Assembly (NCBI RefSeq): GCF_963676685.1
Contig: NC_092349.1
Location: 59,937,431 to 60,001,430 of the forward strand
From: Mytilus edulis
Taxonomy: Eukaryota > Mollusca > Bivalvia > Mytilida > Mytilidae
DNA: 64,000 nt
Direction of reading: 5' to 3'
Below are positions 31,801 through 41,940 of this stretch, in pieces; the stretch's first letter is position 1; the number at the start of each line of letters is the position of its first letter. A program made the position numbers and the translations under genes. Below the pieces are notes generated by a model. That model saw only the letters and a list, made by a program, of their open reading frames with translations, ran no database searches and was not told where the DNA came from.

Positions 31801-34800
31801 AGAACTATTATTACAGTAAGTTACCATAGAAACAACATTAAATATATATCGAAACAAGTGTAAGAAGATGTGATATGATTGCCAACTCTCAACCATAGAC
31901 CACATGCCATAGAATTTGATAACTATAATCAGTGGCGGATCCAGAAATTTTCATAAGAGGGGGCCCACTGACTGACCTAAGAGGGCGCTTCAGTGATTTC
32001 CTATATAAGCAACCAATTTTTTTCCCAAAAAGGGGGGCCCCCCCCCCCTAAATCCGCCTCTGATAATTCGCCTTACAAAATTCAACAATGAGCAAAACCA
32101 ATACCCCATAGTCAGCTTTTAAAGGCCCAAGAATGACAAATATAAAACTAATTCAAATGAGAAAACATTGTTTTAGAATAGAGAGTTTATGACTGGTTTG
32201 AACTCTTTTGTGTTCCCTACACAACTTAGGAAACCATTTAATTATTACATGTATTATAGAATAAGTTTTCGTAGCAACGCTTTAAAAAGTGTTGATAATT
32301 ATGGATAACATGTCTGATATAAAAAAAAAGATGATGTGGTATGATTGCCAATGAGTCAACTCACCACAAGAGACCAAATGACACAAAAATTAAAAGCTAT
32401 AGGTCACTGTACAGCCTTCAACAATGAGCAAAGCCACTACCGCCTAGTCAGCTATAAATGGTCCTGAAAACTAACGGCCCAATTAATTTAAAAAAAAAAA
32501 AACACATATGTAACACATGAACAAATGACAACCACTGATATATATTTTCACATTTACAAACCATAACTTTCTTCCTTTTTTCAGAATCCAGATTACATGA
32601 AAGATGCTTTTTATATAAAGATAGAAACCATGCACATGGATGATAAAGGCAATAAAGAAAATGTAAGGTTATGCCCCCCCCCCCCCCCCTTTTCTCCAAA
32701 ATATGATGCCTTAGTGACATAATTGAGGTTCATTTTGTTTTTATTGTTCATAAACAAGGTCATGTATTTAAACAAAATATATGATCTTATCTTACAGCTA
32801 AATTTATGAGTGTTGAATTAATAAGAAATTTTAAATACTAAATTTTCAGTTTGATAGGACATACTTGTAAAGATCAATGATATTTTTTTTATTAATTTGC
32901 ATTTCTATCAGTACATATCAGTTTTAAGACCCTGCCACCTGTTGCTATGTTGTTTTTGCTGTCCATCAGATTGTCTTTTTTTCCGCACAAAAGATATCTC
33001 TGTGTGTGTCGCCAGTTTATAGTGAAAAAATCACATTCAAGTATTTGCAAAGTTCAAATATTTCCATTCAATGTATATTTAGTTATATTCGCAAAACTGA
33101 ATCCCCCACTCTCTTATAAACTTTTTTGGAATCCAGAACCAGAAAATGTTATGAGTAAAATACTATTTAAACTAAAATTCATTTTATATGTTTTCCTTTC
33201 AGGTACATGGTTTAATCCCAGAAGATATGAGAATTAGAAAAGTTGTACCTATAGACATAGCCAATGATCCTATTAAACATGACGTATGTATTATGTATCC
33301 CTGCTCTTGGGCAATTAATTTGCAATCCTGAAATTGGGGGGAGGGGGATGAAATCAACAATTTTCCAATAGGATTATATTTACTGCAGTCACAGTCAGTT
33401 TGATTTACGAAGTTATAGCTGATATCATGTTTATTTTCTGAAAGCAATAAAGTCCTTGAAAATTTGAAAATTTAGCTGGCAGAGACAATTTTTTATCGGC
33501 TAATTATTGAAAAACATCTCTGGTATATTGTAAGATTATATACTTTAAATTGTAAAACTGTCAGTTCAGGTATTTAACCGTTTTGGTTGTAAAATTTAAC
33601 TCTTTAAATAATCAAAGTTACTCTGTTCAAATGCAAAATTGATACTAGTAATTAACTAGCCAGGCAAATCATGGGATGGGTCACAAAAAGGATGGCTGAA
33701 AATCTTCTGTGAACAGGTAGTTTTTACATACGGGGTATATACATGTATATAGTAAAGAATTAAAGGTTTATCTTTAAACAAACAGACAAATCAGTTAATG
33801 TTTTAGATTAAGAATTCAATAATTTATTAAAGTTTGAATCTGTAATATTTATAACTTCTGAGGTGTTTTTTTCTGTTAACAGGACTACAAATTAGAATGG
33901 GATCCATCGAAGAATAAATCAGAGAAAACCAATAGAGGTCCCTTAGTAGGAAATTGGCAGGTGAGTCTTGATATAGTCACTGCTGTAATCGCTAGCCAGT
34001 CCACACTGAGGTTGTGAGTTCGAATCTGGCTCGTGCAGTTGCGCCCTTCTCAAATCTTAATTGACTTGGATTGCCAGATTTCCTATCGGTGGTTGGTGGT
34101 TTTCTCTAGGGACTCCGGCTTCCTCCACAAATAAAAACTGGCCACCACGAAATAGCCTAAATGCAGTGCTTAAAAGTGGCGTTAACACCAAAAATCAAAA
34201 TTATATTCCTTGCAGGGGATATAATGGAATCCGGTTCTATGGTTCAGATTACAAAATTTGAGCTTGAAACACCAAATCAAGTATTTTTATTGGTTTGAAT
34301 TCTGAGTGAATAAGATAATTATACACTGAATTTTTATGAGCATAAGGCCAAGTGTCTCACTTATAAACCCCAGTGTTCTTTGTACACCACTGTTCCGTAT
34401 TAACCCCAGTGTTCTTTGTACACCACTGTTCCGTATTAACCCCAGTGTTCTTTGTACACCACTGTTCTGTATTAACCCCAGTGTTCTTTGTACACCACTG
34501 TTCCGTATTAACCCCAGTGTTCTTTGTACACCACTGTTCTGTATTAACCCCAGTGTTCTTTGTACACCACTGTTCTGTATTAACATGAAACAGTTGTTTA
34601 GCAGCACTGGAAATTTTGTTACTAAAATTGTAAAATGAAGCCATTTAACTTTAATTGATGTTTATAACAATAAAAAAACATTTGAGTTATATACAGGTTG
34701 TTTGAGGGATTGTAGATACTTTTCTGTCTTGTTTACATCAATCATCACTGCCACAAACTGAGTCAAAGCCACAATACACCATACAGCAAGATAGAACTAG

Positions 34801-37643
34801 GTCATAGTGCAAATGTATCATATAGCAAATAAGAACTGGGTCATAGTGCAAATATTTCATGTAGCATCAAAGAACTGGGTCATAGTGCAAATATATCCTG
34901 TAGCAAGAAAGAACTGGGTTATTGCAAATATATCATGCAGCTAGAAAGAACTGGGTCATTGTGCAAATATATCAACCACACAAAGAACTTGGCCATTGAG
35001 CAAATATATCATACAGCAACAAAGAAATGCCACAAAGAGCAAATATATTATGCAACAATAAAGGAAGGATTAAAACATAACAGATGGGAAAAAAAACTTT
35101 TAATTTCAAGTTTACAGTTATCATAAAAAAATGGTATAGACACATTCCTACTTCGAAACAGAATGTTTGATATTTAAGGTAAGTTATAGTGAATGTTTGA
35201 TTAAAGAATTTTTTTTTTTCTATTTTGTAGGAAAAAGCTGACCCTGTGATGTGTTGTTATAAATTGGTTTCCTGTAAATTTAAATGGTTTGGTTTACAGA
35301 ACAGAGTAGAAAAATTTATACAAACTGTAAGTACGTTGTGTGTTAATATTTAGTAACACTGTATAGTTATAATTTGATACATAACTGGATGATTGAGGTA
35401 GATTTTATAGGTAAATATTTAGTGATACACAGTCAGTTTACTTATAATTGAATACATAACTAAAATATAGCTAAAGGAAAGTTAATTTGTGTGGATTACA
35501 TGCCTGTCATGTAGACAAGTATAGGTTTTTATGCCTTTGCAGCTGGGCCAATAGGGCATTAAGTGTTACCCTTCTCAGTCCCTTCCATCTATGGTGTACA
35601 TACCAAAGGATATAAAACTTACACAAAACACAAATCAAGTTGGATGGCTTCACTTTTAACGTTCATGAGTTATGCCCCTTTATAAACATAAAAATTGCTG
35701 AATTTTTTATTTCTGTTTTATCTTTAGTTTGCCTCAACAAAATGTTATAAATATACACAATGGTTAATACCATAAAAAAAACAGATCAAATTTTGACATC
35801 GATGGTGTCAATTTTATTGTTCTTGAGTTATGCCCCTTTATAAATGGAAAATTGCTAAATCTCATTCTGTCATTTCCTTTATCTAACTTGAGTTTAACTT
35901 GAGTTTAACTTAAGTTTAACTCAACCAAATGTTATAAAACTTACACAATGCTTATTACCTCATAACACAGATCAAGTTCAAAATTGGGTGGCATCACTTT
36001 TACAATTAGTACATTGTCTCGTGCATATTTACAAGTGAGGAGCCATAGACACTTTCTCCATTTATTTGTATTTTAACAAGTGACGAAAAAAAGACGCAAT
36101 CATTTCACAAAACAAATACTTATTTAGTAGATAAATCTTACATTGATACTCTGCTATTTATAGAATTGTGTTAATTGAAAACTTCAGTTGCATAGGATTC
36201 ATATGAAATTGTTGGTTATGAAATGTATTTTATCTTAGGCAATCATTTTGCCTGATCACCTTAATATCAAATAGTTAATCTGGAGATTCCTTTTGAAAAC
36301 TAAGTCATCATATTCCTATACTAGTACATCTTATATTTCATGGAGCTGGTTTTTGTTCGGGTTCATACTTATGCACCTAGGGCTGCATTAAATGTGACCA
36401 TTGACAGTTTTACTTTCTGTCTTTCAATCACTCCATTTGTAGACAGTTCATTGGCTTTTCATCATTTTCCAAAGCTGCAGTATCAACAATATAAATTTTT
36501 GATAGGTTATTTTAAGGGGATTCACTAGTGGTAGGTCATTGATATATGTATGCATGTTGAATTTGCACATCTCATTCCAATGGAGATTACTTTGCCCCAC
36601 ATCCTTAGACAATTCAACTTACAAACATAATTTTTACTGTCCCTTTGCTGACTTGTACTTTTTTTTAAATTGACATGTTTAATATTTGAAAAGAGTTTTT
36701 GTCATGAAGTGAGCATTAGCTATAGTCATAGTGTGTTAGATTTGTCTTGTTCTTTTTACAGCAAGAAAAAAGAATATTTACAAATTTCCATAGACAAGTG
36801 TTTTGTTGGATGGATAAATGGCATGGTTTTACTATGGAAGATATCAGACGGATAGAAGAAGAAACAAAGAATGAATTAGATGAGGTAGGAAGTTTGTTGA
36901 TATTCAGTTCAGTCAGAAATACACCTTATCGCTGACCCAGCCGCTTGAACTTTTGACGCATACAACAATCACTTCCATTTAAACCGTCAGATATTTTTTT
37001 TTATGACGTGAACATTTTATGGGAACCTATGTGATATCCAGTAATGGCAGACAAATAGCGATAAGGTGTATTGCAAAGTGTGGTAGAATAGAGATGGATA
37101 AAATATAGATCATGGAATGCATGTAGTGATTGAATAGAGATTTAAATAAAATGTGGATGATGGAAGAATTTTAAAATGAGCACAGAAAAATGTGTTTTGT
37201 TTCTAGTTATAACCCTGAAAATGGAAAGTGTCTTTCAGTTAGAAATAAAGATTTATAAAAAATTAGAAATTATTCAGTAGTACAATTTACTGATGATACT
37301 GTTCTTTTGCATTTTTTTTTTTTATGCAAGACCAAAATTTCTTTTGCTATAGGGGCCTCAGTGAACTACTGTATCACTAGCATGTCAACACTAAGGTTGT
37401 GAGTTCAAATCCATCAAGGGTCAGGTGCTCTTGACTCTAATCCTACTTGACTTGGTTCTCTCTGGCTTCCTCCTACAAATTGAAAAATAAATGCCTCAAA
37501 ATTGCACAATAGTGTTGAAAGTGGCATTAAACACCACCTAATCAATCAATCTTTTGCTATATTTAAAAATTCCAATTTTGTATTTTCAGGCAAGAAGAAA
37601 AGGCAGTATAAAAGGAACTAAAGGCACTGATGAAGAAAAATAA
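25776..37643 (+). CDS. PITPNB: Class I phosphatidylinositol transfer protein, 10 exons
   Basis: Exons: 25776-25807, 30104-30134, 30997-31184, 31716-31815, 32585-32662, 33203-33283, 33883-33960, 35231-35326, 36762-36884, 37590-37643. All are GT-AG and in phase, giving 286 aa. The protein moves phosphatidylinositol and phosphatidylcholine between membranes. Landmarks: [18 protein letters not shown] (strand 1 to helix A), FTHKIYHL with Thr76 and Lys78 matching the PI-headgroup pair (human Thr59/Lys61), [13 protein letters not shown] with Asn107 and Cys112 (human Asn90/Cys95), [14 protein letters not shown] at the membrane-docking loop, and FCWMDKW...[10 protein letters not shown] at the C-terminus. 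The docking Trp-Trp pair of human PITPs reads Trp-Phe. There is no DDHD or FFAT region, so it is class I, not the large RdgB type. Whether it is PITPNA- or PITPNB-like cannot be decided here. Confidence 0.93.
26463..27077. mobile_element. Mutator-like MITE with 9-bp target duplication
   Basis: GTCTCACTAATTAGCGACAA near the left end and TTGTCGCTAATTAGTGAGAC near the right are inverted repeats. GCAAATTTC is directly repeated at 26454-26462 and 27078-27086, the 9-bp duplication typical of MULEs. 615 bp, AT-rich, no transposase. In intron 1 of the PITP gene. Confidence 0.85.
29678..29936. repeat. 26-bp minisatellite, about 10 copies
   Basis: Unit TTTTGTACTCGAGTATACGT plus AATAAG. Each unit contains three overlapping palindromes (CTCGAG, GTATAC, TACGTA). 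Low divergence between units. The rest of intron 1 (27087-29677, 29937-30103) shows nothing recognisable apart from a poly-G run near 28308. Confidence 0.93.
30104..30134 (+). CDS. PITPNB: PITP exon 2
   Basis: TTTCAG acceptor, GTAAGT donor. Encodes [10 protein letters not shown] after completing the split Tyr codon; the strand-1 signature of PITPs. Confidence 0.9.
30565..30845. mobile_element. TTAA-flanked MITE (piggyBac-like), short copy
   Basis: Same ends as 22777-23267: TTAAAGTGGTACCCAACAC and GTGTTAGGTACCACCTTAA, 281 bp. In intron 2 of the PITP gene. Having copies in both divergent genes allows a local consensus. Confidence 0.85.
30997..31184 (+). CDS. PITPNB: PITP exon 3
   Basis: TTTCAG acceptor, GTAAGA donor. 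Encodes [20 protein letters not shown] through FTHKIYHLS, including the headgroup-contact Thr76 and Lys78. Confidence 0.95.
31190..31600 (+). repeat. Dispersed mussel repeat beginning 6 bp after a splice donor
   Basis: TAAGAAGATGTTGTATGGTTGCC, then CAGGCTCCTGACTTGGGACAGG in a 31355 block and again, shorter, near 31530. Related pieces occur at 9060-9140, 42040-42150 and 61560-61620. Confidence 0.65.
31716..31815 (+). CDS. PITPNB: PITP exon 4
   Basis: TTTCAG acceptor, GTAAGT donor. Encodes [20 protein letters not shown] then [13 protein letters not shown], a nearly invariant PITP segment. Confidence 0.96.
31866..32135 (+). repeat. SINE-like repeat split by a MITE
   Basis: The left half ends AACTATAAT and the right half resumes ATAATTCGCC...TTCAACAATGAGC, aligning with the intact copy at 22478-22632. 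The interruption is the 133-bp MITE at 31930-32062. Confidence 0.8.
31930..32062. mobile_element. 133-bp MITE inserted in the SINE, ATAAT duplication
   Basis: CAGTGGCGGATCCAG at the left and TAAATCCGCCTCTG at the right. ATAAT is repeated on both sides (31925-31929, 32063-32067). The same element in the opposite orientation is at 41731-41893. Confidence 0.85.
32323..32500 (+). repeat. SINE-like mussel repeat
   Basis: GATGATGTGGTATGATTGCC, AAGCTATAGGTCACTGTACA, CAACAATGAGCAAAGCCACT. Uninterrupted copy in intron 4 of the PITP gene. Confidence 0.8.
32585..32662 (+). CDS. PITPNB: PITP exon 5
   Basis: TTTTCAG acceptor, GTAAGG donor, 26 codons: [20 protein letters not shown] then KGNKEN. Followed almost at once by a C run at 32674-32689. 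Confidence 0.93.
33203..33283 (+). CDS. PITPNB: PITP exon 6
   Basis: CTTTCAG acceptor, GTATGT donor, 27 codons: [20 protein letters not shown] then NDPIKHD. Confidence 0.92.
33883..33960 (+). CDS. PITPNB: PITP exon 7
   Basis: TTAACAG acceptor, GTGAGT donor, 26 codons ending RGPLVGNWQ, which matches the RGPL.xNW block containing the regulatory-loop region of human PITPs. Confidence 0.93.
33983..34205 (+). repeat. tRNA-derived SINE
   Basis: A B-box-like AGGTTGTGAGTTCGAATCTG near 34008 is followed by a conserved body (TTGACTTGGATTGCCAGATT, CTCCGGCTTCCTCCACAAAT) and AAAGTGGCGTTAACACCAAA. Shares body and tail with 37370-37555. Intron 7 of the PITP gene. Confidence 0.75.
34367..34582. repeat. 36-bp minisatellite, six copies
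   Basis: Unit ACCCCAGTGTTCTTTGTACA plus CCACTGTTCCGTATTA, exactly six units in 216 bp. The only common variation is C/T in TTCYGTA. A multiple of three, so frames remain open on both strands without being coding. Confidence 0.95.
34784..35060. repeat. Diverged ~38-bp tandem repeat, about 7 units
   Basis: Recurrent AGAACTGGGTCATAGTGCAA then ATATATCATG and AGCAA. Older and more variable than the neighbouring 36-bp array. Confidence 0.8.
35231..35326 (+). CDS. PITPNB: PITP exon 8
   Basis: TTGTAG acceptor, GTAAGT donor, 32 codons: [20 protein letters not shown] then [12 protein letters not shown], the membrane-docking loop. Confidence 0.95.
35530..36020. repeat. Dispersed repeat with tandem ~170-bp subunits
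   Basis: Same family as 960-1430: GCCCCTTTATAAA, GTTTGCCTCAACAAAATG and AACACAGATCAAG each recur two to three times. Intron 8 of the PITP gene. Confidence 0.65.
36762..36884 (+). CDS. PITPNB: PITP exon 9
   Basis: TTTACAG acceptor, donor GTAGGA. 41 codons: [20 protein letters not shown] then [21 protein letters not shown], the C-terminal amphipathic region that caps the lipid pocket. Confidence 0.95.
36918..37072. mobile_element. 155-bp MITE
   Basis: AATACACCTTATCGCT at the left and its exact reverse complement at the right. No ORF. Lies 34 bp past the exon 9 donor. Confidence 0.8.
37370..37555 (+). repeat. tRNA-derived SINE
   Basis: GGGGCCTCAGTGAAC (A-box-like), AGGTTGTGAGTTCAAATCC (B-box-like), CTTGGTTCTCTCTGGCTTCC, GTGGCATTAAACACCACC and an AATCAATCAATC tail. 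Ends about 35 bp before exon 10. Confidence 0.8.
37590..37643 (+). CDS. PITPNB: PITP exon 10, C-terminus and stop
   Basis: TTTTCAG acceptor, 17 codons ([17 protein letters not shown]) then TAA at 37641-37643. A short charged tail, shorter than the human PITP C-terminus after the conserved helix. Confidence 0.92.
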   Translation, partial: ARRKGSIKGTKGTDEEK

Positions 37644-38080
37644 TGACAGGAATCTTAGATACTTAATTTATACACTCATTCCTTTGTTTTTATTTCTCAT
37701 GATGAAAGCAATCTTTTTTGTTTTTATATGTTTGTTTCATTTGTTTCACAGAACAGAGCCACCTTTAAAAGTACAATGGTGATATTATCTTAATGCACAA
37801 AACCAGTATTTTATGTTAATGTATGCTAATTATTGTTTATATTGCCTTGTCGTCCGTCAGCTCCACATCTCCTGTTTATTATGTAATTCTCACTATAGGG
37901 CTTTCAATTTACCCGATTTCATTTGACTAATTATCAGTAGCTGAAATCATCGGTAAATTGGCCTTTAAAAAAATTTTGGACTCACACCCATATATTTTTT
38001 GCTGAATGATTTTTGTATGTTTGTTTCGTTGTACATTTATTAACACAACATCTTTTCATAGTGACAAGCAATCCTTCATA

Positions 38081-38086
38081 AATAAA
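38081..38086 (+). terminator. Candidate poly-A signal of the PITP gene
   Basis: AATAAA 438 bp after the stop codon, followed by a T/G-rich stretch. The 3' UTR (37644 to about 38110) has no other notable feature. Confidence 0.55.
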
Positions 38087-38509
38087 GCTCATCCCATTAT
38101 TTGTGTATTTATTTTTTAAACTTCAAAACTAATGTTTATTTATAGATTGCTTTACTGCTTATAACTATCTAGAGAGCCATCAAATTGAAGGATGTAAATT
38201 TGTTGAAATATTTTTGATAGTTTTGGGGTTCTATAATATATTTGAATAAATACTAATTATTCCAATCTGCCACACAGGCATTCCATAAAGTTTTTAACAT
38301 CATGACATAAAATTTCTGGCGCAACATTGCAAAAGTGATTGTTCTATGATGTCAATAGTTCAAGTGTTGCAATTTCTGAAAAAGCGATAATATGTGTACC
38401 TTTACTTGTATTCTAAATGTCCCTACTGAGTCAGTTTGAGGTTTCTTACAAGGAAGATTAAACCATGATACTATGTTAGATTTATTTAATGATGAGATTT
38501 ATAATTTTC

Positions 38510-38609
38510 NNNNNNNNNNNNNNNNNNNNNNNNNNNNNNNNNNNNNNNNNNNNNNNNNNNNNNNNNNNNNNNNNNNNNNNNNNNNNNNNNNNNNNNNNNN
38601 NNNNNNNNN
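38510..38609. other. Assembly gap of 100 Ns
   Basis: Exactly 100 N. A conventional gap of unknown true size, so spacing across it is unreliable. From 38610 to 39410 only AT-rich sequence without a recognisable gene is seen. Confidence 0.99.
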
Positions 38610-39410
38610 AAAAAATCTGTTTGCTGGAATAAGTTCCATCCACTCCTGGGTTGGTATACCACAATGATCTTGTCCGTCCTTCTTATACTATAGTTACATA
38701 TAACTCAACTGCTGTGTTTTGGAATGATATTTGGTCAGGTACTTTATAAAGTTGAGATGTTCCATGTAAAGTTTTTTTTTAATCTAAGGCAACACTTTTG
38801 ATTTATATTTTTACTTAAGGTAGATAAAAACTGACATCTGTAATGGTTATCTTTGTGTTGCATATACATTGCTCCATATAATCTGAAAAATAGTAATATT
38901 AGGAATAATATTAATTCTTCAGCAAAGTTTTAAAAATTGACCTACTCCATCTGTTTGTAGAATGCCAAAACTGAAGAAAAAAAATCAATATTGATCAATA
39001 GACTTCTGTTTCATTTCAATACAGTTTACAAATGACTGCTTTATTTATCAAGCACTAAGAATGACTCAAGGATTTATTTTGTGCAATGAAGATTTTGTAA
39101 ATTGCTGTAGATTTTAGTTTTTTGTATATTCCATTATCTATTAAGTACAAAGGTATGAGTGTTATATATTCACTACATAAATATTCTGTTATTTAAAACT
39201 TTGTATATTAATGATAGAAGCTTGACAGATTTTCTTAAGTAATAAGCATATTTATCAGTTAATTGAGCGATACAGTTATTCTTTCTTTGAAGGCAAAAAA
39301 AAGTGTGAAATGTGAAGTCTGCAAGTTCCATTCTTTTTGTGCAATATAAATGATGAATTTTTCTTAAAATTTCCTGTTTTTTTTCTTTTTCAAAAAGTCA
39401 AGAGATATTT

Positions 39411-41212
39411 TTAGCTCACCTGGCCCGAAGGGCCAAGTGAGCTTTTCTCATCACTTGGCGTCCGTCGTCGTCCGTCGTCGTCGTCGTCCGTCGTCGTTAA
39501 CTTTTACAAAAATCTTCTCCTCTGAAACTACTGGGCCAAATCAAACCAAACTTGGCCACAATCATCATTGGGGTATCTAGTTTAAAAAATGTGTGGCGTG
39601 ACCCGGTCAACCAACCAAGATGGCCGCCACGGCTAAAAATAGAACATAGGGGTAAAATGCAGTTTTTGGCTTATAACTCAAAAACCAAAGCATTTAGAGC
39701 AAATCTGACATGGGGTAAAAATGTTTATCAGGTCAAGATCTATCTGCCCTGAAATTTTCAGATGAATCGGTCAATCGGTTGTTGGGTTGCTGCCCCTGAA
39801 TTGGTAATTTTGAGGAAATTTTGCTGTTTTTGGTTATTATCTTGAATATTATTATAGATAGAGATAAACTGTAAACAGCAATAATGTTCAGCAAAGTAAG
39901 ATCTACAAATAAGTCAACATGACCAAAATGGTCAGTTGACCCGTTTAGGAGTTATTGCCCTTTATAGTCAATTTTTAACCATTTTTCGTTAATTAAATTA
40001 ATCTTTTACTAAAATCTTCTCCTCTGAAACTACTGGGCCAAATTAATCCAAACTTGGCCACAATCATCTTTGGGGTATCTAGTTTAAAAAATGTGTGGCG
40101 TGACCTGGTCAACCAACCAAGATGGCCGCCACGGCTAAAAATAGAACAAAGGGGTAAAATGCAGTTTTTGGCTTATAACTCAAAAACCAAAGCATTTTGA
40201 GGAAATCTGACGGGATAAAAATGTTTATCAGGTCAAGATCTATCTGCCCTGAAATTTTCAGATGAATCAGTCAATCGGTTGTTGGGTTGCTGCCCCTGAA
40301 TTGGTAATTTTGAGGAAATTTTGCTGTTTTTGGTTATTATCTTGAATATTATTATAGATAGAGATACACTGTAAACAGCAATAATGTTCAGCAAAGTAAG
40401 ATCTACAAATAAGTCAATATGACCAAAATGGTCAGTTGACCCGTTTAGGAGTTATTGCCCTTTATAGTCAATTTTAACCATTTTTCATAAATTAAATTAA
40501 TCTTTTACAAAAATCTTCTCCTCTGAAACTACTGGGCCAAATTAATCCAAACTTGGCCACAATCATCTTTGGGGTATCTAGTTTAAAAAAATGTGTGGCG
40601 TGACCTGGTCAACCAACCAAGATGGCCACCACCGCTAAAAATAGAACATAGGGGTAAAATGCAGTTTTTGGCTTATAACTCAAAAACCAAAGCATTTTGA
40701 GGAAATCTGACATGGGATAAAAATGTTTATCAGGTCAAGATCTATCTGCCCTGAAATTTTCAGATGAATCGGTCAATTGGTTGTTGGGTTGCTGCCCTCC
40801 AATTGGTAATTTTTAAAGAAATTTTGCTGTTTTTGGTTATCTTGAATACTATTATAGATAGCGATAAACTGTAAACAGCAATAATGTTCAGCAAAGTAAG
40901 ATCTACAAATAAGTCAACATGACCTAAATGGTCAATTGACCCCTTAAGGAGTTATTGCCCTTTATAGTCAATTTTTAACAATTTTCATTAATTTGGTAAA
41001 TATATGTAAATTTTTACCAAATATAGTTCTCTGTTACTAATGGGCAAAGTTCATTATAGATATAATTGTAAGAAGCAAAATCGTTCAGTAAAGTAAGAAC
41101 TTCAAACACATCACCATCACCAAAATACAATTTTGTCATGAATCCATTTGTGTCCTTTGTTTAATATGCACATAGACCAAGGTGAGCGACACAGGCTCTT
41201 TAGAGCCTCTAG
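39411..41212 (+). repeat. Large bivalve repeat with three ~500-bp internal units
   Basis: Starts TTAGCTCACCTGGCCCGAAG and ends GGCTCTTTAGAGCCTCTAG. A (CCGTCGTCGT) tract precedes three tandem units starting at 39501, 40003 and 40502 (CTTTTACAAAAATCTTCTCC). A reverse copy with diverged units spans 53424-58226. Non-coding; superfamily unknown. Confidence 0.85.
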
Positions 41213-41660
41213 TTTCTGTGTACCACCATCCTTGGGTTTAAACCATTAGAAGTATTCACAAACCGCCATAACATACTTTCAAACAAATTGAGAACACAAA
41301 GGTCAGTCAAAATGTAAATAATCAATAGGCTGATAGATGAACCCTTTCATAATCAAAGTTATAGATGTTAAAAGATTTGGTTTACAGAATGGAGCACCAG
41401 TTTGTGTTATGATTTTCTGGGTGGACTGATAAGGTCCGAAATTCCCATGGACTGACAGGGTCCACAATACAAACCATATTTATATAGACCCCATTAAAAC
41501 AATTGCTGATTTTAAGTGAAATGAGATATTTTCTGTAGCTATTTATTTTGTACATGTCATATTTCACAATCATGTCAAAAATATTTGTTTATGTCTAGAT
41601 GAATAAATACTACTGAGTCAGCATTTTGTTTTCGAATTTTTATGTGAAATATGTAAATTA

Positions 41661-41940
41661 GGAGATGTTTTATGACTGCCAATGAGTCAACTGTCCACTA
41701 TACAAAGGATGAGGATTTAAACAGCTATAGCAGAGGCGGATTTAGGGGGGCAGGGGGCCCAGGCCTCCCCCCCCCCCTTTTTGAGAAAAAAATTTGGTTG
41801 CTTATATAGGGAATCACTGAAGCGTGACGAAATGGGCCCCCTCTTAGGTAGTCAGTGGGCCCCCACTTATGAAAATTTCTGGATCCACCACTGTATAGGT
41901 CACGTTACAAATTACAATATATAATGGATCCTAGAAAAAG
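41661..41940 (+). repeat. SINE-like repeat split by a MITE (second case)
   Basis: GGAGATGTTTTATGACTGCC...ACAGCTATAG / MITE / TATAGGTCACGTTACAAATT, aligning with the 22478 copy at the same SINE position as the 31930 insertion. 41941-42389 holds diverged dispersed-repeat sequence and no gene. Confidence 0.8.
41731..41893. mobile_element. 163-bp MITE, TATAG duplication, opposite orientation to 31930
   Basis: CAGAGGCGGATTTAG at the left, CTGGATCCACCACTG at the right, TATAG on both sides (41726-41730, 41894-41898). Internal TTGGTTGCTTATATAGGGAA is the reverse complement of the 31930 copy. Confidence 0.87.

Noticed and set aside
34000-34030. Possible tRNA gene (GTTCGAATC box)
   Set aside because: No foldable acceptor or anticodon stems; the block belongs to a SINE with two other copies here.
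34287-34644. Repetitive frames on both strands
   Set aside because: Six 36-bp minisatellite units without stops; no start context, splice logic or composition supporting a gene.
38473-38667. Open frames spanning the N run
   Set aside because: Translation through Ns is meaningless; no evidence of coding on either side.
39552-39752. 66-codon frame in the large repeat
   Set aside because: Falls in a repeat whose tandem units do not keep the frame open.
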